NCBI RefSeq assembly: GCF_023821985.2
Contig: NZ_CP098805.1
Span: 1,302,001 to 1,366,000, forward strand
Length of the DNA: 64,000 nucleotides
From: Dyadobacter chenhuakuii
Lineage (GTDB): Bacteria; Bacteroidota; Bacteroidia; Cytophagales; Spirosomataceae
Direction of reading: 5' to 3'
The notes beneath the pieces are model-generated. The model was not told where the DNA came from and did not search any database. It saw nothing but the letters and a program-made list of their open reading frames with translations. Every line of letters begins with the position of its first letter. Position 1 is the stretch's first letter. The translations under genes and the position numbers were made by a program. Shown one piece after another: positions 17,701 to 25,432 of the stretch.

Positions 17701-19760
17701 ATCGTAAAGTTTGAAGAGCTTACCGAAGATACGCAGTCACCACCTTCAATTTCAAGAGAATAAGTGCCTGCACCTAATGTAGCAAACGACAAAGCAGCAG
17801 AGTTTGATCCCAAATTACCCGTCTTTCCGTTTCTGATCACATTACCGCTTTGCTTAACACGCCATGTGATATTTGAAACGCCCACGGCATTAAAATCAAC
17901 AGTCAGGCCAGATGCCGAAACGTTCCTGAGACCTGAAATTGCCGGGCCGCTTGCGCAGTTTGGTGTTGACACCGTGAAGTTAGATGAACTAACAGCAGAA
18001 GTACAGTTGCCGCCTTCAATCTCCAGTGTGTAACCACCAGCTCCAAGGCTTCCGAATGTGATAGCTGCTGAATTGGAGCTCAAAGTGCCCGTTTTTCCGC
18101 TTGCCACCGTGTTGCCATTTTGTTTCACGCGCCATGTTACGGTTGAAACGCCTACGCCGTTGAAGTTGAATGTTAAGCCGGTAGCTGAGACATTTGTAAT
18201 GCCAGAGATCGATGGGCCGCTTGCGCAATTTGTCGAGCCGATAGAGAATGTTTTCGAGCTAACAGTCGAGATACAGTCACCACCTTCAATTTCCAAAGTA
18301 TAAGTTCCGCCGCCAAGTGTTGCGAAAGAAATGTCAACCAAGGAAGAAGTCAAACCAGGAGTCTTACCATTACGAACTACATCCGCACCGGATTTGATTC
18401 TCCAGGTAATGTTAGGAACGCCGTTACCGTCAAATTGGAAACGAAGACCAGATGCCGAAATGTTGCTGATCGTGCCCAATGAAGGACCGCCAGGGCAGCT
18501 TCCGGGAACGACAGTGAAATTAGAAGTACTAACAGAAGAAAGGCAATCACCACCCTCGATTTCAATCGAGTAAGTGCCTGCACCCAGACTGTTAAAAGAG
18601 ATCGATGCTGAATTTGAGCTTAGATTACCTGTTTTTCCGTTTCTAACAACATTACCGCTTTGTTTCACGCGCCATGTCAGGTTAGGAACGCCTGAACCAT
18701 TGAAATCAACTGTAATGCCGGTAGGAGAGACGTTTCTGACATTTGAGATCGATGGTCCGCTTGGGCAATTAGCCTGGTTTATCGTAAATGCCTGCGAGCT
18801 AACTGATGATGCGCAATCACCACCTTCAATTTCCAAAGTATAATTTCCGGCTGCCATTGAGCCGAATGAAATATCAACATTTGTAGAAGACAGATTTCCT
18901 GTTTTACCAGATCTCAGAACATTATTACCAGATTTTATTCTCCAGTCGATATTTGGAATGCCGTTGCCTGAGTACGAAAAGCGTAAAGCAGTTTGCGAAA
19001 TGTTGGTGATCGTTCCCAAAGTAGGACCGCCGGGACAGTTAGGCTCAGGGTTTACTACCGAGTCAGGGTTTTTAGGAAGTTCGTTCCAGAAGCAGCTGAG
19101 GACCTCGTTATAGTTCAATGAAAATCCCATATTAGGGTTCATAAAACTTCCGTTCTCACCTTCGAGCGTCTGACGGATCAAGCCCATTGAAATTGCATCC
19201 CTGCTGTATCCGTTTGTTTCACGGTGAAAGTTCACACGCAGCAAACCATCCTTGATGATCGCATATTGAAATGTTCTTACACCATCACCACCCTTATACG
19301 TTCCCAGCATTAAGCCATCTGTGATAGGCTTATTGTTACAAGGAATCATATTTCCCTGCTGCGTGCCCAGATAGTTGTTACCCATCGTACTAGGGTCAAT
19401 GGAGTTGATACAAGCGTTAACAACCCGGTTTCCCTCCGTGTTATTAGGGAACTTGTTGTTGTCCATGTGCAGCAGAATGGCCGTATTTTCAAAAGCCTCA
19501 TTCTTACGGCTTTGGTCCGGGTTACCGTCCCATCTGATGTAAATCCTGTTTTGATGGATAATCGTGTAAACCGGCTTTCCACCCACATTACCCAGGAATT
19601 CGTCGTGCGTCCACTTTAAAGGCTCATTTGTCCCGGGTTTGATACCGCAATAAACCTGTGATGCTACAGCCAATTGATTTTTCCGTAACGCATCATCCGA
19701 GGTCGCCGCCATGAGGCCGAGCAACCCACTCGCGAAAATTAACTTCTGTAAAAGTTTCAT
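14706..19760 (-). CDS. Giant secreted repeat protein with type IX secretion sorting domain
   Basis: About 1684 residues from the ATG at 19760 (the frame opens with a TTG at 19763). A Sec signal peptide (MKLLQKLIFASGLLGLMAA) precedes a 220-residue N-terminal domain I cannot place. Residues about 240-1500 hold 14 repeats of about 90 residues, each with a cysteine near the start (CPGGP or CASGP), TWRVK or TWRIK, GKTGNL and YSLEIEGG(D/N)C, a beta-sandwich-like pattern. A Fn3-like stretch (about 1500-1600) and a C-terminal sorting domain (FVSPNPVRDVVNVEF ... GHYFLKVYYGNQEMNMRFFKVR region) show export by the Por/type IX system and surface attachment or release. It is probably an adhesin or matrix protein. 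It stands alone with its own terminator. Confidence 0.88.
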   Translation of the reverse strand: MKLLQKLIFASGLLGLMAATSDDALRKNQLAVASQVYCGIKPGTNEPLKWTHDEFLGNVGGKPVYTIIHQNRIYIRWDGNPDQSRKNEAFENTAILLHMDNNKFPNNTEGNRVVNACINSIDPSTMGNNYLGTQQGNMIPCNNKPITDGLMLGTYKGGDGVRTFQYAIIKDGLLRVNFHRETNGYSRDAISMGLIRQTLEGENGSFMNPNMGFSLNYNEVLSCFWNELPKNPDSVVNPEPNCPGGPTLGTITNISQTALRFSYSGNGIPNIDWRIKSGNNVLRSGKTGNLSSTNVDISFGSMAAGNYTLEIEGGDCASSVSSQAFTINQANCPSGPSISNVRNVSPTGITVDFNGSGVPNLTWRVKQSGNVVRNGKTGNLSSNSASISFNSLGAGTYSIEIEGGDCLSSVSTSNFTVVPGSCPGGPSLGTISNISASGLRFQFDGNGVPNITWRIKSGADVVRNGKTPGLTSSLVDISFATLGGGTYTLEIEGGDCISTVSSKTFSIGSTNCASGPSISGITNVSATGLTFNFNGVGVSTVTWRVKQNGNTVASGKTGTLSSNSAAITFGSLGAGGYTLEIEGGNCTSAVSSSNFTVSTPNCASGPAISGLRNVSASGLTVDFNAVGVSNITWRVKQSGNVIRNGKTGNLGSNSAALSFATLGAGTYSLEIEGGDCVSSVSSSNFTINPGTCPGGPTLGTISNISASGLRFQFDGNGVPNITWRIKSGADVVRNGKTPGLTSSLVDISFATLAGGNYTLEIEGGDCISTVSSRTFSVGSTNCASGPSISGITGVSATGLTFNFNGVGVSTVTWRVKLNGNTVANGKTGTLSSNSAAITFASLAAGNYSLEIEGGNCTSAVSASNFTIAIPNCASGPAISGLRNVSASGLTVDFNAVGVSNITWRVKQSGNIIRNGKTGNLTSNSAALSFATLGAGTYSLEIEGGNCISSVSSSNFTINAGTCPGGPTLGTISNISASGLRFQFDGNGVPNITWRIKSGADVVRNGKTPGLTSSLVDISFATLGGGTYTLEIEGGDCVSTVSSKTFSIGSTNCASGPSISGITNVSATSLTFNFNGVGVSTVTWRVKLSGNVVASGKTGTLSSNSAAITFASLAAGNYSLEIEGGNCTSTVSTSNFTVATPNCASGPSISGLRNVSASGLTVDFNGVGVPNITWRVKQSGNVIRNGKTGNLTSNSAALTFATLGAGTYSLEIQGGDCVSTVSTSNFTINAGTCPGGPTLGTISNISASGLRFQFDGNGVPNITWRIKSGADVVRNGKTPGLTSSLVDISFAALGGGTYTLEIEGGDCISTVSSKTFSIGSTNCASGPTISGIANVSATGLTVNFNGVGVSSVTWRIKQGGAIVANGTTGNLSSNSAAITFAALNAGSYSLEIQGGNCVSTVSSSTFNVTTVDNRLPCEYGPILKSVYNQTETGLIFNFHGNNVSSIDWKIMQGNTVMRSARVNLTSDRPQISFAALERGDYTLQIEGGSCKSTVQTMAFKIDAVLPIYIARFAAAPAEEGVELSWNVTDEQNGKGFEVIRYDNQVKVPNVIGELPLSDKRVGEYKFVDKSPVYGNNYYQLKMVDRDGKFLSSRIVTVRYEAITGAFVSPNPVRDVVNVEFISKSAGKGRVETYNISGIKLNSAEQDVVEGKNTLPLNVTGLNEGHYFLKVYYGNQEMNMRFFKVR
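15262..19043 (-). repeat. 14 in-frame repeats of about 270 bp with 810-bp higher-order period
   Basis: Fourteen units of about 90 codons inside the giant protein. Unit types alternate in threes: one beginning CPGGPTLGTISNIS, one CASGPSISGITNVS and one CASGPAISGLRNVS, so near-identical DNA recurs every 810 bp (for example near 15901, 16711, 17521 and 18331). Units 3-13 are closest; units 1, 2 and 14 are more diverged. This indicates repeated duplication of a three-unit block. Confidence 0.9.
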
Positions 19761-19763
19761 CAA

Positions 19764-20247
19764 TGTTTAAAAAGTAAATGTTTGAAGAATTAAATGAATG
19801 GGTTAGTTAAAAAAAGCACAAGAGAGGACTCCGGGAAATGGAGTTTTGGCGTTTTCAGTTGAAGGGGCGAACCCAATATTGAAAATCTTGTGGTTGGAGG
19901 GTGCAACTAGTTGAAAAAGAGTAGTTAATGACTTTTGGAAATAATTAATATGACGAATAGAATACGTTTGTAGAAGTATAATCTGTCGAAATGTAGTAAT
20001 TATTTTGTTAGTAGCAAGAGGGAAAACTAAAATATTAAGAAGTTATAACAACCTTTAAATAAAAAGTTCCAGCTCAGCTACGTATTATTTTTGCCAGTAA
20101 TCTGCACTGGCAGCCCGGGAGCCTATTTTTCCTGTTATTACAAATTTAGAACGGCTCAGAAAAAAATTTTTAAGCTGTCATTTGTCTTGTAAACAGACCG
20201 TTAGTTCCTCTTAAAATTTGTGTGGAACAAAAACTTTTGTCTGTGAT
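19764..20247. other. Intergenic region without recognisable gene
   Basis: About 480 AT-rich bases between the start of the giant secreted protein and the tRNA-Lys promoter. I see no convincing ORF or structured RNA. The promoter of the giant gene should lie here but no clear TAnnTTTG box was found by eye. Confidence 0.5.
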
Positions 20248-20277
20248 TTGGAAGGATATTTTTAAAGTGTACCTTTG
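20248..20277 (+). promoter_or_regulatory. Promoter of tRNA-Lys
   Basis: TTG at 20248-20250, 19 bases, then TACCTTTG at 20270-20277, matching the Bacteroidota consensus. Transcription would start near 20284, about 60 bases before the mature tRNA. Confidence 0.8.
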
Positions 20278-20342
20278 CACCACGATTGAGGAACAGGACA
20301 CGAGGAAAGAAGCTGAGGTTTAGCAGCAAAACATAACCAACC

Positions 20343-20415
20343 GATTCCGTAGCTCAGCTGGTAGAGCAATACACTTTTAATGTATGGGTCCTGGGTTCGA
20401 ATCCCAGCGGGATCA
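20343..20415 (+). tRNA. tRNA-Lys (anticodon TTT)
   Basis: A 73-base cloverleaf: acceptor GATTCCG/CGGGATC, anticodon stem ATACA/TGTAT around loop CTTTTAA with anticodon TTT, T arm CTGGGTTCGAATCCCAG. CCA is not encoded. Its 3' end is the target of an integrative element: the 16 bases atcccagcgggatcac recur at 22735-22750. Confidence 0.96.
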
Positions 20416-20416
20416 C
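20401..20416 (+). repeat. attL-like core at tRNA-Lys 3' end
   Basis: The sequence atcccagcgggatcac, part of the tRNA T arm and acceptor stem, is identical to 22735-22750. It is the presumed crossover core of the element. Confidence 0.7.
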
Positions 20417-20441
20417 TTGAAGAAATAACAAAAAGCATCAA

Positions 20442-20478
20442 AAAGCCTGCAAATCAAACGATTAGCAGGCTTTTTTCT
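20442..20478 (+). terminator. Terminator downstream of tRNA-Lys
   Basis: Stem AAGCCTGC...GCAGGCTT with partly paired inner bases, followed by TTTTTT. A very similar hairpin lies at 23058-23094. Confidence 0.88.
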
Positions 20479-20670
20479 TTTCCGATTATGCCAAAACATT
20501 CAATTTTCTACAAATTTTTGGTGATTAATTCGGTGAGTTCAAGAATCTGCAAATTTTACTCACCAGAATCGCTACAACTCATTGTATAACAACCTGTTTA
20601 TCACGTAAACATCTTGTACTGAATAGGCTTGCAAGACTACTTTTGTTCAACTTTTTAACCTGAAAAAGGT

Positions 20671-21903
20671 ATGAAAACAAAGATCAGTCTGCTTTTCTAT
20701 TTGAAGAAGCCGAAAAACTATCGAAAAGGCCCGGTGCCGATTTACTTGCGCATTACGGTTGAAAGTAAGAGGGTGGAATTTACCACCGGACGAGAATGTG
20801 AGCCTAGCCGGTGGAATGCGGTGGCTGGTAGAGCTACTGGTGCGAGGGAGGCAGTCAAGTCTATTAATTCTTATCTCGGCAACTTGGAGCAGCAATTGTT
20901 AGATGCTCACGCCGCCCTGGTTCGTGACGATGCTTTGATAACGGCGGAGACAATCAAAAACAAATTTCTTGGTGTGGGTCCTAAGCAGCGGTTACTGATG
21001 ACAGTGATCGCTGACCATAACGAGCGAATGAAGGCGTTGGTCGGCCAAGAATATGCGATAGGCACATTCAACCGCTATAAAGTGCTCGAACGCCATACAT
21101 TGGCATTCCTGAAAGTGACCTTCAACACAACTGACTTTGACATTAGCCGGATCGATTTCGCTTTCATCGCCGACTATGAGTTCTATCTGCGCTCTGTTCG
21201 TAAGATGGGCAATAATGCGGTGGTGAAGCACATGAAAATGTTTCGTAAGATCGTAAACATTTGCCTGGGTAATGGCTGGATGAATCTTGATCCATATTTG
21301 AATTTTAAAGGCAAGTTTAAAAAGGTTGAAAAAGCGATTCTTACCAAAGCTGAGCTGGACTTGATGGCGAGCAAAGAATTTGCCAGTGATCGTCTCGCAC
21401 AGGTGCGCGACACCTTTCTTTTTTGTTGTTTCACTGGCCTAGCTTACTCCGACGTCCAGAAGCTTGAAAAAAGCCAGATAGCAAGGGGAATTGACGGTGA
21501 GCAATGGATATTCAGCCAGCGAACAAAGACGAATGTTAAATCTCATATTCCGCTGCTACCAGAAGCGCTTCAAATTATTGACAGATATAAAGATCATCCG
21601 CTTTGCGAATCGCGCGGCCTCGTGTTGCCTGTGCCGAGCAATCAGAAGATGAATGACTATCTGAAAGAGATCGCCGTGATCTGCGGGATTAACAAGGTTC
21701 TTACTTCACACGTTGCCAGGCATACTTTTGCGACGACCATTACTCTGCAAAATGGTGTGCCGATTGAGAGCGTATCTAAAATGCTAGGGCATACAAATAT
21801 TCGCACTACTCAGATTTATGCGAAGATTCTTGATACGAAGGTTAGTGAAGATATGCAGGCTTTGAAAGGCAGGCTCTCACGAAGATCTGGTACGGAAGGT
21901 TAG
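20671..21903 (+). CDS. Tyrosine recombinase/integrase, Bacteroidota type
   Basis: A 410-residue integrase. An N-terminal arm-binding domain (KISLLFYLKKPKNYRKG, PVPIYLRIT) is followed by a SAM-like core-binding domain (about 105-205) and a catalytic domain. Catalytic residues visible are the lysine region RTKTNVKSHIPL, HVARHTFAT (His-x-x-Arg), LGHTNIRTTQIYAKI (His and nucleophilic Tyr). At the first catalytic Arg position the sequence reads FTGLAYSDV, lacking the usual Arg, as is known for integrases of the IntDOT kind. It is adjacent to tRNA-Lys and drives the element; a ribosome-binding-like AAAGGT precedes the ATG. Confidence 0.94.
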   Translation: MKTKISLLFYLKKPKNYRKGPVPIYLRITVESKRVEFTTGRECEPSRWNAVAGRATGAREAVKSINSYLGNLEQQLLDAHAALVRDDALITAETIKNKFLGVGPKQRLLMTVIADHNERMKALVGQEYAIGTFNRYKVLERHTLAFLKVTFNTTDFDISRIDFAFIADYEFYLRSVRKMGNNAVVKHMKMFRKIVNICLGNGWMNLDPYLNFKGKFKKVEKAILTKAELDLMASKEFASDRLAQVRDTFLFCCFTGLAYSDVQKLEKSQIARGIDGEQWIFSQRTKTNVKSHIPLLPEALQIIDRYKDHPLCESRGLVLPVPSNQKMNDYLKEIAVICGINKVLTSHVARHTFATTITLQNGVPIESVSKMLGHTNIRTTQIYAKILDTKVSEDMQALKGRLSRRSGTEG

Positions 21904-21908
21904 CGCTG

Positions 21909-21965
21909 CACCTTCTCTCTCACGACCCCTCCTATTTGTGAAAGGGGATCGCGAGAGAGAAGGTG
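21909..21965. terminator. Long hairpin between integrase and GIY-YIG gene
   Basis: Arms caccttctctctc and gagagagaaggtg, extended inwards by CCCCT/AGGGG, form a stem of nearly 20 bp between convergent genes; A and T runs flank it. Confidence 0.75.
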
Positions 21966-21984
21966 AAAAATAATTTTAAATCGC

Positions 21985-22733
<749 letters not shown>

Positions 22734-22734
22734 G

Positions 22735-22750
22735 ATCCCAGCGGGATCAC
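22735..22750 (+). repeat. attR-like copy of the tRNA-Lys 3' end
   Basis: The 16 bases atcccagcgggatcac, identical to the tRNA-Lys 3' end at 20401-20416, followed by sequence different from that after the intact tRNA. Confidence 0.7.
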
Positions 22751-22788
22751 AAAGGCGCCTCGAAAGGGCGCTATTTTTGTTTAATTGC

Positions 22789-22891
22789 AATTCCATAGCT
22801 CAGTTGGAAGAGCAATACACCGGAACGCCGGCCGCTTTTAATGTATGAGTCCTGGCGGTGCCGCGATCGGCTTCGAATCCCAGCGGGATCA
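22789..22891 (+). pseudogene. tRNA-Lys-like copy 1 with two GC-rich insertions
   Basis: 103 bases that follow tRNA-Lys closely but carry a 15-base insertion at 22820-22834 (ccggaacgccggccg), between the 5' anticodon stem and the loop CTTTTAA, and a 16-base block at 22856-22871 (cggtgccgcgatcggc) in place of one G in the T arm. Acceptor positions 1 and 7 are also mismatched (A instead of G). It cannot fold as a normal tRNA without removal of the inserts. Confidence 0.8.
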
Positions 22892-22930
22892 CAAAAGCGC
22901 CTCGAAAGGGCGCTATTTTTGTTTAATTGC

Positions 22931-23033
22931 AATTCTGTAGCTCAGTTGGAAGAGCAATACACCGGAACGCCGGCCGCTTTTAATGTATGGGTCCTGGCGG
23001 TGCCGCGATCGGCTTCGAATCCCAGCGGGATCA
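22931..23033 (+). pseudogene. tRNA-Lys-like copy 2 with the same two insertions
   Basis: 103 bases with the same insertions as copy 1 at the same places. The acceptor stem is better preserved (six of seven positions can pair). It is followed by gaagaaataacaaaaagcat and a terminator, the same downstream sequence as the intact tRNA-Lys, so this copy may represent the original right-hand chromosomal junction. No TTG/TAnnTTTG promoter is visible directly upstream. Confidence 0.8.
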
Positions 23034-23057
23034 CTTGAAGAAATAACAAAAAGCATC

Positions 23058-23094
23058 AAAAGCCTGCTAATCAACAGATTAGCAGGCTTTTTTC
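23058..23094 (+). terminator. Terminator after tRNA-Lys-like copy 2
   Basis: Perfect 12-bp stem AGCCTGCTAATC/GATTAGCAGGCT with loop AACA, followed by TTTTTT. It is a diverged duplicate of the hairpin at 20442-20478. Confidence 0.9.
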
Positions 23095-23195
23095 TTTTGC
23101 GGGCTGGGCCAAATGTTCATTTTGCCACAAATTTTTGGTGAGTTATTCGGTGGCTTCATCAATCTGCAACCTGGCTTTCCTTTCAGCGAAGATCA

Positions 23196-23546
23196 CTATT
23201 TTGACAAGCTGGTAATTTTAATTAAACCGCAGAATTCACAATCCGTACAATAGTGTTTCGCATCTCCACTGAACACAATGCTATCCCCATCAATCAAATT
23301 ATTCTGTTCCAAAAGTCTTTCAAATATTGAGTCCTTACATACGACTAATGCTGTTCCATATCCATAAAGCGTGTAGGAAACGGGCTGTTCCGAGGTATTA
23401 AACTCAATCTTACCTTTGACGTTGTTTATATCAGCTTCTTTTTCACTCTCACAACCACATTCATTTTTTTTAGGCTCTTCATCCTCTTTGCAACCGATTG
23501 CTGTCAGGAGAAAGATGTACACAATGATGGTTATTGAAATTCTCAT
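23196..23546 (-). CDS. Hypothetical lipoprotein
   Basis: A 116-residue protein with a type II signal peptide: hydrophobic IVYIFLLTAIG followed by Cys20 and KEDEE. The mature part is acidic and has six further cysteines, including CGC near the start and CTDCEFC near the end, which might bind metal or form disulphides. No family recognised. ATG at 23546. It lies just outside the tRNA-Lys element and could be cargo of an older insertion. Confidence 0.65.
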   Translation of the reverse strand: MRISITIIVYIFLLTAIGCKEDEEPKKNECGCESEKEADINNVKGKIEFNTSEQPVSYTLYGYGTALVVCKDSIFERLLEQNNLIDGDSIVFSGDAKHYCTDCEFCGLIKITSLSK

Positions 23547-23990
23547 AGGCCAGCTCCGAATTGATTTGAATGATTGCCGTTCTTAAAAACGCTCCGTTGC
23601 CGACCATGCATCAAATCCCAAATTGAAAAGATATTTTGCCTACCAAAAAGATAAGTCTCAGCCGAATAAGCACGATCTATACGTAATTTCACCTCTATTC
23701 AAGAAACATCAATTTTGATCCTACCATTGAATGCATCGATCAAGAAATTTCTTATCTGAACAAATATTGATTCTGGTCTCATTGTTGACGCCGTGGTTTT
23801 GATTTATGAATTTTTCCTAAGATACATGCTTTCCTCAAAATCTCATAAAATGCGCCGTTCGTGAGATTTGTTAGTATAAACTAGCGTTAGCTTAGCTTCC
23901 GTATAAGTTTTGGGAACTTAGGAATGCGTAAGAAATGGGCTGTATTTATAAATGGACTTCCTGCAGCTTCATGTTGACATACAGTTGTGA
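23547..23990. other. Intergenic region without recognisable gene
   Basis: About 440 bases with no credible ORF or RNA structure by eye. The right end is the point where a truncated VOC gene begins, so a recombination junction is likely inside or at the edge of this stretch. Confidence 0.45.
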
Positions 23991-24392
23991 CTTGCATCAG
24001 CGCGGATTATTACTGCAGACATTCAACCATTAGTAGCGTTTTACCAGACAGTTGCAGAGATGGCCTTAAAACAGTACAGGGACGATTTTGCTGAACTGAG
24101 AACAGAAACGGTTGCATTGGCGATCAGAAGTGTTCGGACGTTGCAGCTTTTCGGTGGTGACCATGCTGCCACACCCGGTTCGAACCGCTCTGTGATCATC
24201 GAGTTTCAGGTCGAAGATGTCGATTCCCATTATCAGCGGCTAGCCAGTTACCTTGGAGACAGACTTGTTCAATCCCCGACGACCATGCCCTGGGGGAATC
24301 GATCCCTGCTATTCCGCGACGCTGACAGTAATTTGGTGAACTTCTTTACGCCTTTAACGGCGGAAGCAATTGAGCGCGCACGGGTTTCTTGA
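23991..24392 (+). pseudogene. 5'-truncated VOC (glyoxalase/bleomycin-resistance) family gene
   Basis: From the ATG at 24060 the frame gives 110 residues of a VOC domain (RSVIIEFQVEDVDSHYQ, PTTMPWGNRSLLFRDADSNLVNFFTP). The same frame continues upstream as RIITADIQPLVAFYQTVAE, which is the expected first strand and helix of the fold, but it runs into a TGA at 23988-23990 with no ATG, GTG or TTG between. The gene has therefore most likely lost its start, or uses a rare ATT start. Family members bind metal and small molecules. The break coincides with the end of the insertion hotspot. Confidence 0.65.
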
Positions 24393-24407
24393 ATTAAATG
24401 CCCGCTT

Positions 24408-24466
24408 TTTGGCTAAATCAAAAGCAGATTTGGCTAAATGTGGGCGACTGGCGGCAGCGATCTTTG
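24408..24466 (+). promoter_or_regulatory. Direct-repeat operator and -7 box before the SDR gene
   Basis: TTTGGCTAAAT occurs at 24408-24418 and 24429-24439, exactly 21 bases apart, which puts both on one DNA face. A -7-like box GATCTTTG follows at 24459-24466, starting 30 bases after the start of the proximal repeat. No -33 TTG is present, as expected for an activator-dependent promoter. The AraC protein encoded two genes' distance downstream is the likely ligand (inference). Confidence 0.65.
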
Positions 24467-24488
24467 CATAAACAAAAAAAGATCAGTT

Positions 24489-25385
24489 ATGCGTGTATTT
24501 GTTACGGGAGCCACGGGCTTCATTGGCACAGCCATTGTGCGGGAATTAATAGGAGCGGGGCATCAGGTTTTGGGACTGGCCCGTTCGGAGGCTTCGTCTC
24601 AAAAGCTTATTAATGCAGGTGCAGAAGTTCACCGGGGCGATTTGGAAGATCTAGATAGCCTTCGCAGCGGTGCGGCGCTGGCCGACGGCGTAATACATGC
24701 GGGTTTTATCCACGACTTTACGCGGCTTGCGGAAGTTTGTCGGGCGGATAGTGTGGCGATTGAAACGATTGGTAATGTATTGGCGGGTTCCGACAGGCCT
24801 TTTATCATAACGTCCGGTTCTGCACTGGTAAGTCCGGGAAGGGTAGCCACCGAAGATATCATCGCGCCGGTCGATCCGGCCTGGCCGCGGGCGTCCGAAC
24901 AAGCGGCAGATGCCGTAGCGGCATCGGGCGTTAATGCTGCGGTTATCCGCTTATCGCCTTCGGTACATGGCGAAGATGATAATCATGGTTTTGTATCCTT
25001 TTTGGTAAATATAGCGCGTGAAAAAGGAGTCTCTGCTTATGTTGGCGACGGGCTGAACCGATGGAATGCGGTCCACAGGTTTGATGCGGCTACGCTGTAC
25101 AGACTTGCTTTGGAGCATGGCACATCTGCTGCTGCTCGGTTTCATGGCGTTGCGGAAGAGGCGATTCCGGTTAAAAGCATAGCGGAAGCAATTGGCAAAC
25201 AGCTGAATATACCCGTCGTGTCGGTTGCCCATGAGACAGCGGCCGAACATTTTGGCTGGTTCGCTCATATGGCGGCTATCGATTGCCCGACATCAAGCAA
25301 GCGCACGCAGGAACAATTGAACTGGCATCCGACGCATTCGACCTTGCTTGCTGATATTGAAAGCGGAATTTATACGAAAAACTAA
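24489..25385 (+). CDS. Atypical SDR, NAD(P)-dependent epimerase/reductase
   Basis: About 298 residues from the ATG at 24489 (MRVFVTGATGFIG, the nucleotide-binding TGxxGxxG motif); the frame extends 17 codons further upstream without support. The extended or atypical SDR pattern continues with HRGDLEDLDSL and RLSPSVHG. The substrate is unknown; similar proteins reduce or epimerise small carbonyl compounds. The gene precedes an AraC regulator on the same strand, giving a reductase-regulator module that parallels the one at 38460-40382. Confidence 0.85.
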   Translation: MRVFVTGATGFIGTAIVRELIGAGHQVLGLARSEASSQKLINAGAEVHRGDLEDLDSLRSGAALADGVIHAGFIHDFTRLAEVCRADSVAIETIGNVLAGSDRPFIITSGSALVSPGRVATEDIIAPVDPAWPRASEQAADAVAASGVNAAVIRLSPSVHGEDDNHGFVSFLVNIAREKGVSAYVGDGLNRWNAVHRFDAATLYRLALEHGTSAAARFHGVAEEAIPVKSIAEAIGKQLNIPVVSVAHETAAEHFGWFAHMAAIDCPTSSKRTQEQLNWHPTHSTLLADIESGIYTKN

Positions 25386-25432
25386 GTTACAGGCGGTTTG
25401 CAACTCAAATAATCGCGAACTTTATCAGTACT

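Larger units (their letters stand above)
22750..23033 (+). repeat. Two tandem 142-bp repeats, each hairpin plus tRNA-Lys-like copy
   Basis: Units 22750-22891 and 22892-23033 are nearly identical. Each starts with a GCGCC...GGCGC hairpin followed by ATTTTTG, then a short spacer ttaattgcaatt and a tRNA-Lys-like sequence. The hairpins (22754-22779 and 22896-22921) look like intrinsic terminators. Confidence 0.85.

Noticed and set aside
15628..18843. Series of long open frames on the strand opposite to the giant repeat protein
   Set aside because: They repeat with the same 810-bp period as the sense repeats and follow from codon use of those repeats; the products are low in complexity and lack start signals.
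22750..23033. CRISPR-like array
   Set aside because: Two 142-bp units containing tRNA-like sequence and terminators, no short repeats with unique spacers, no cas genes.
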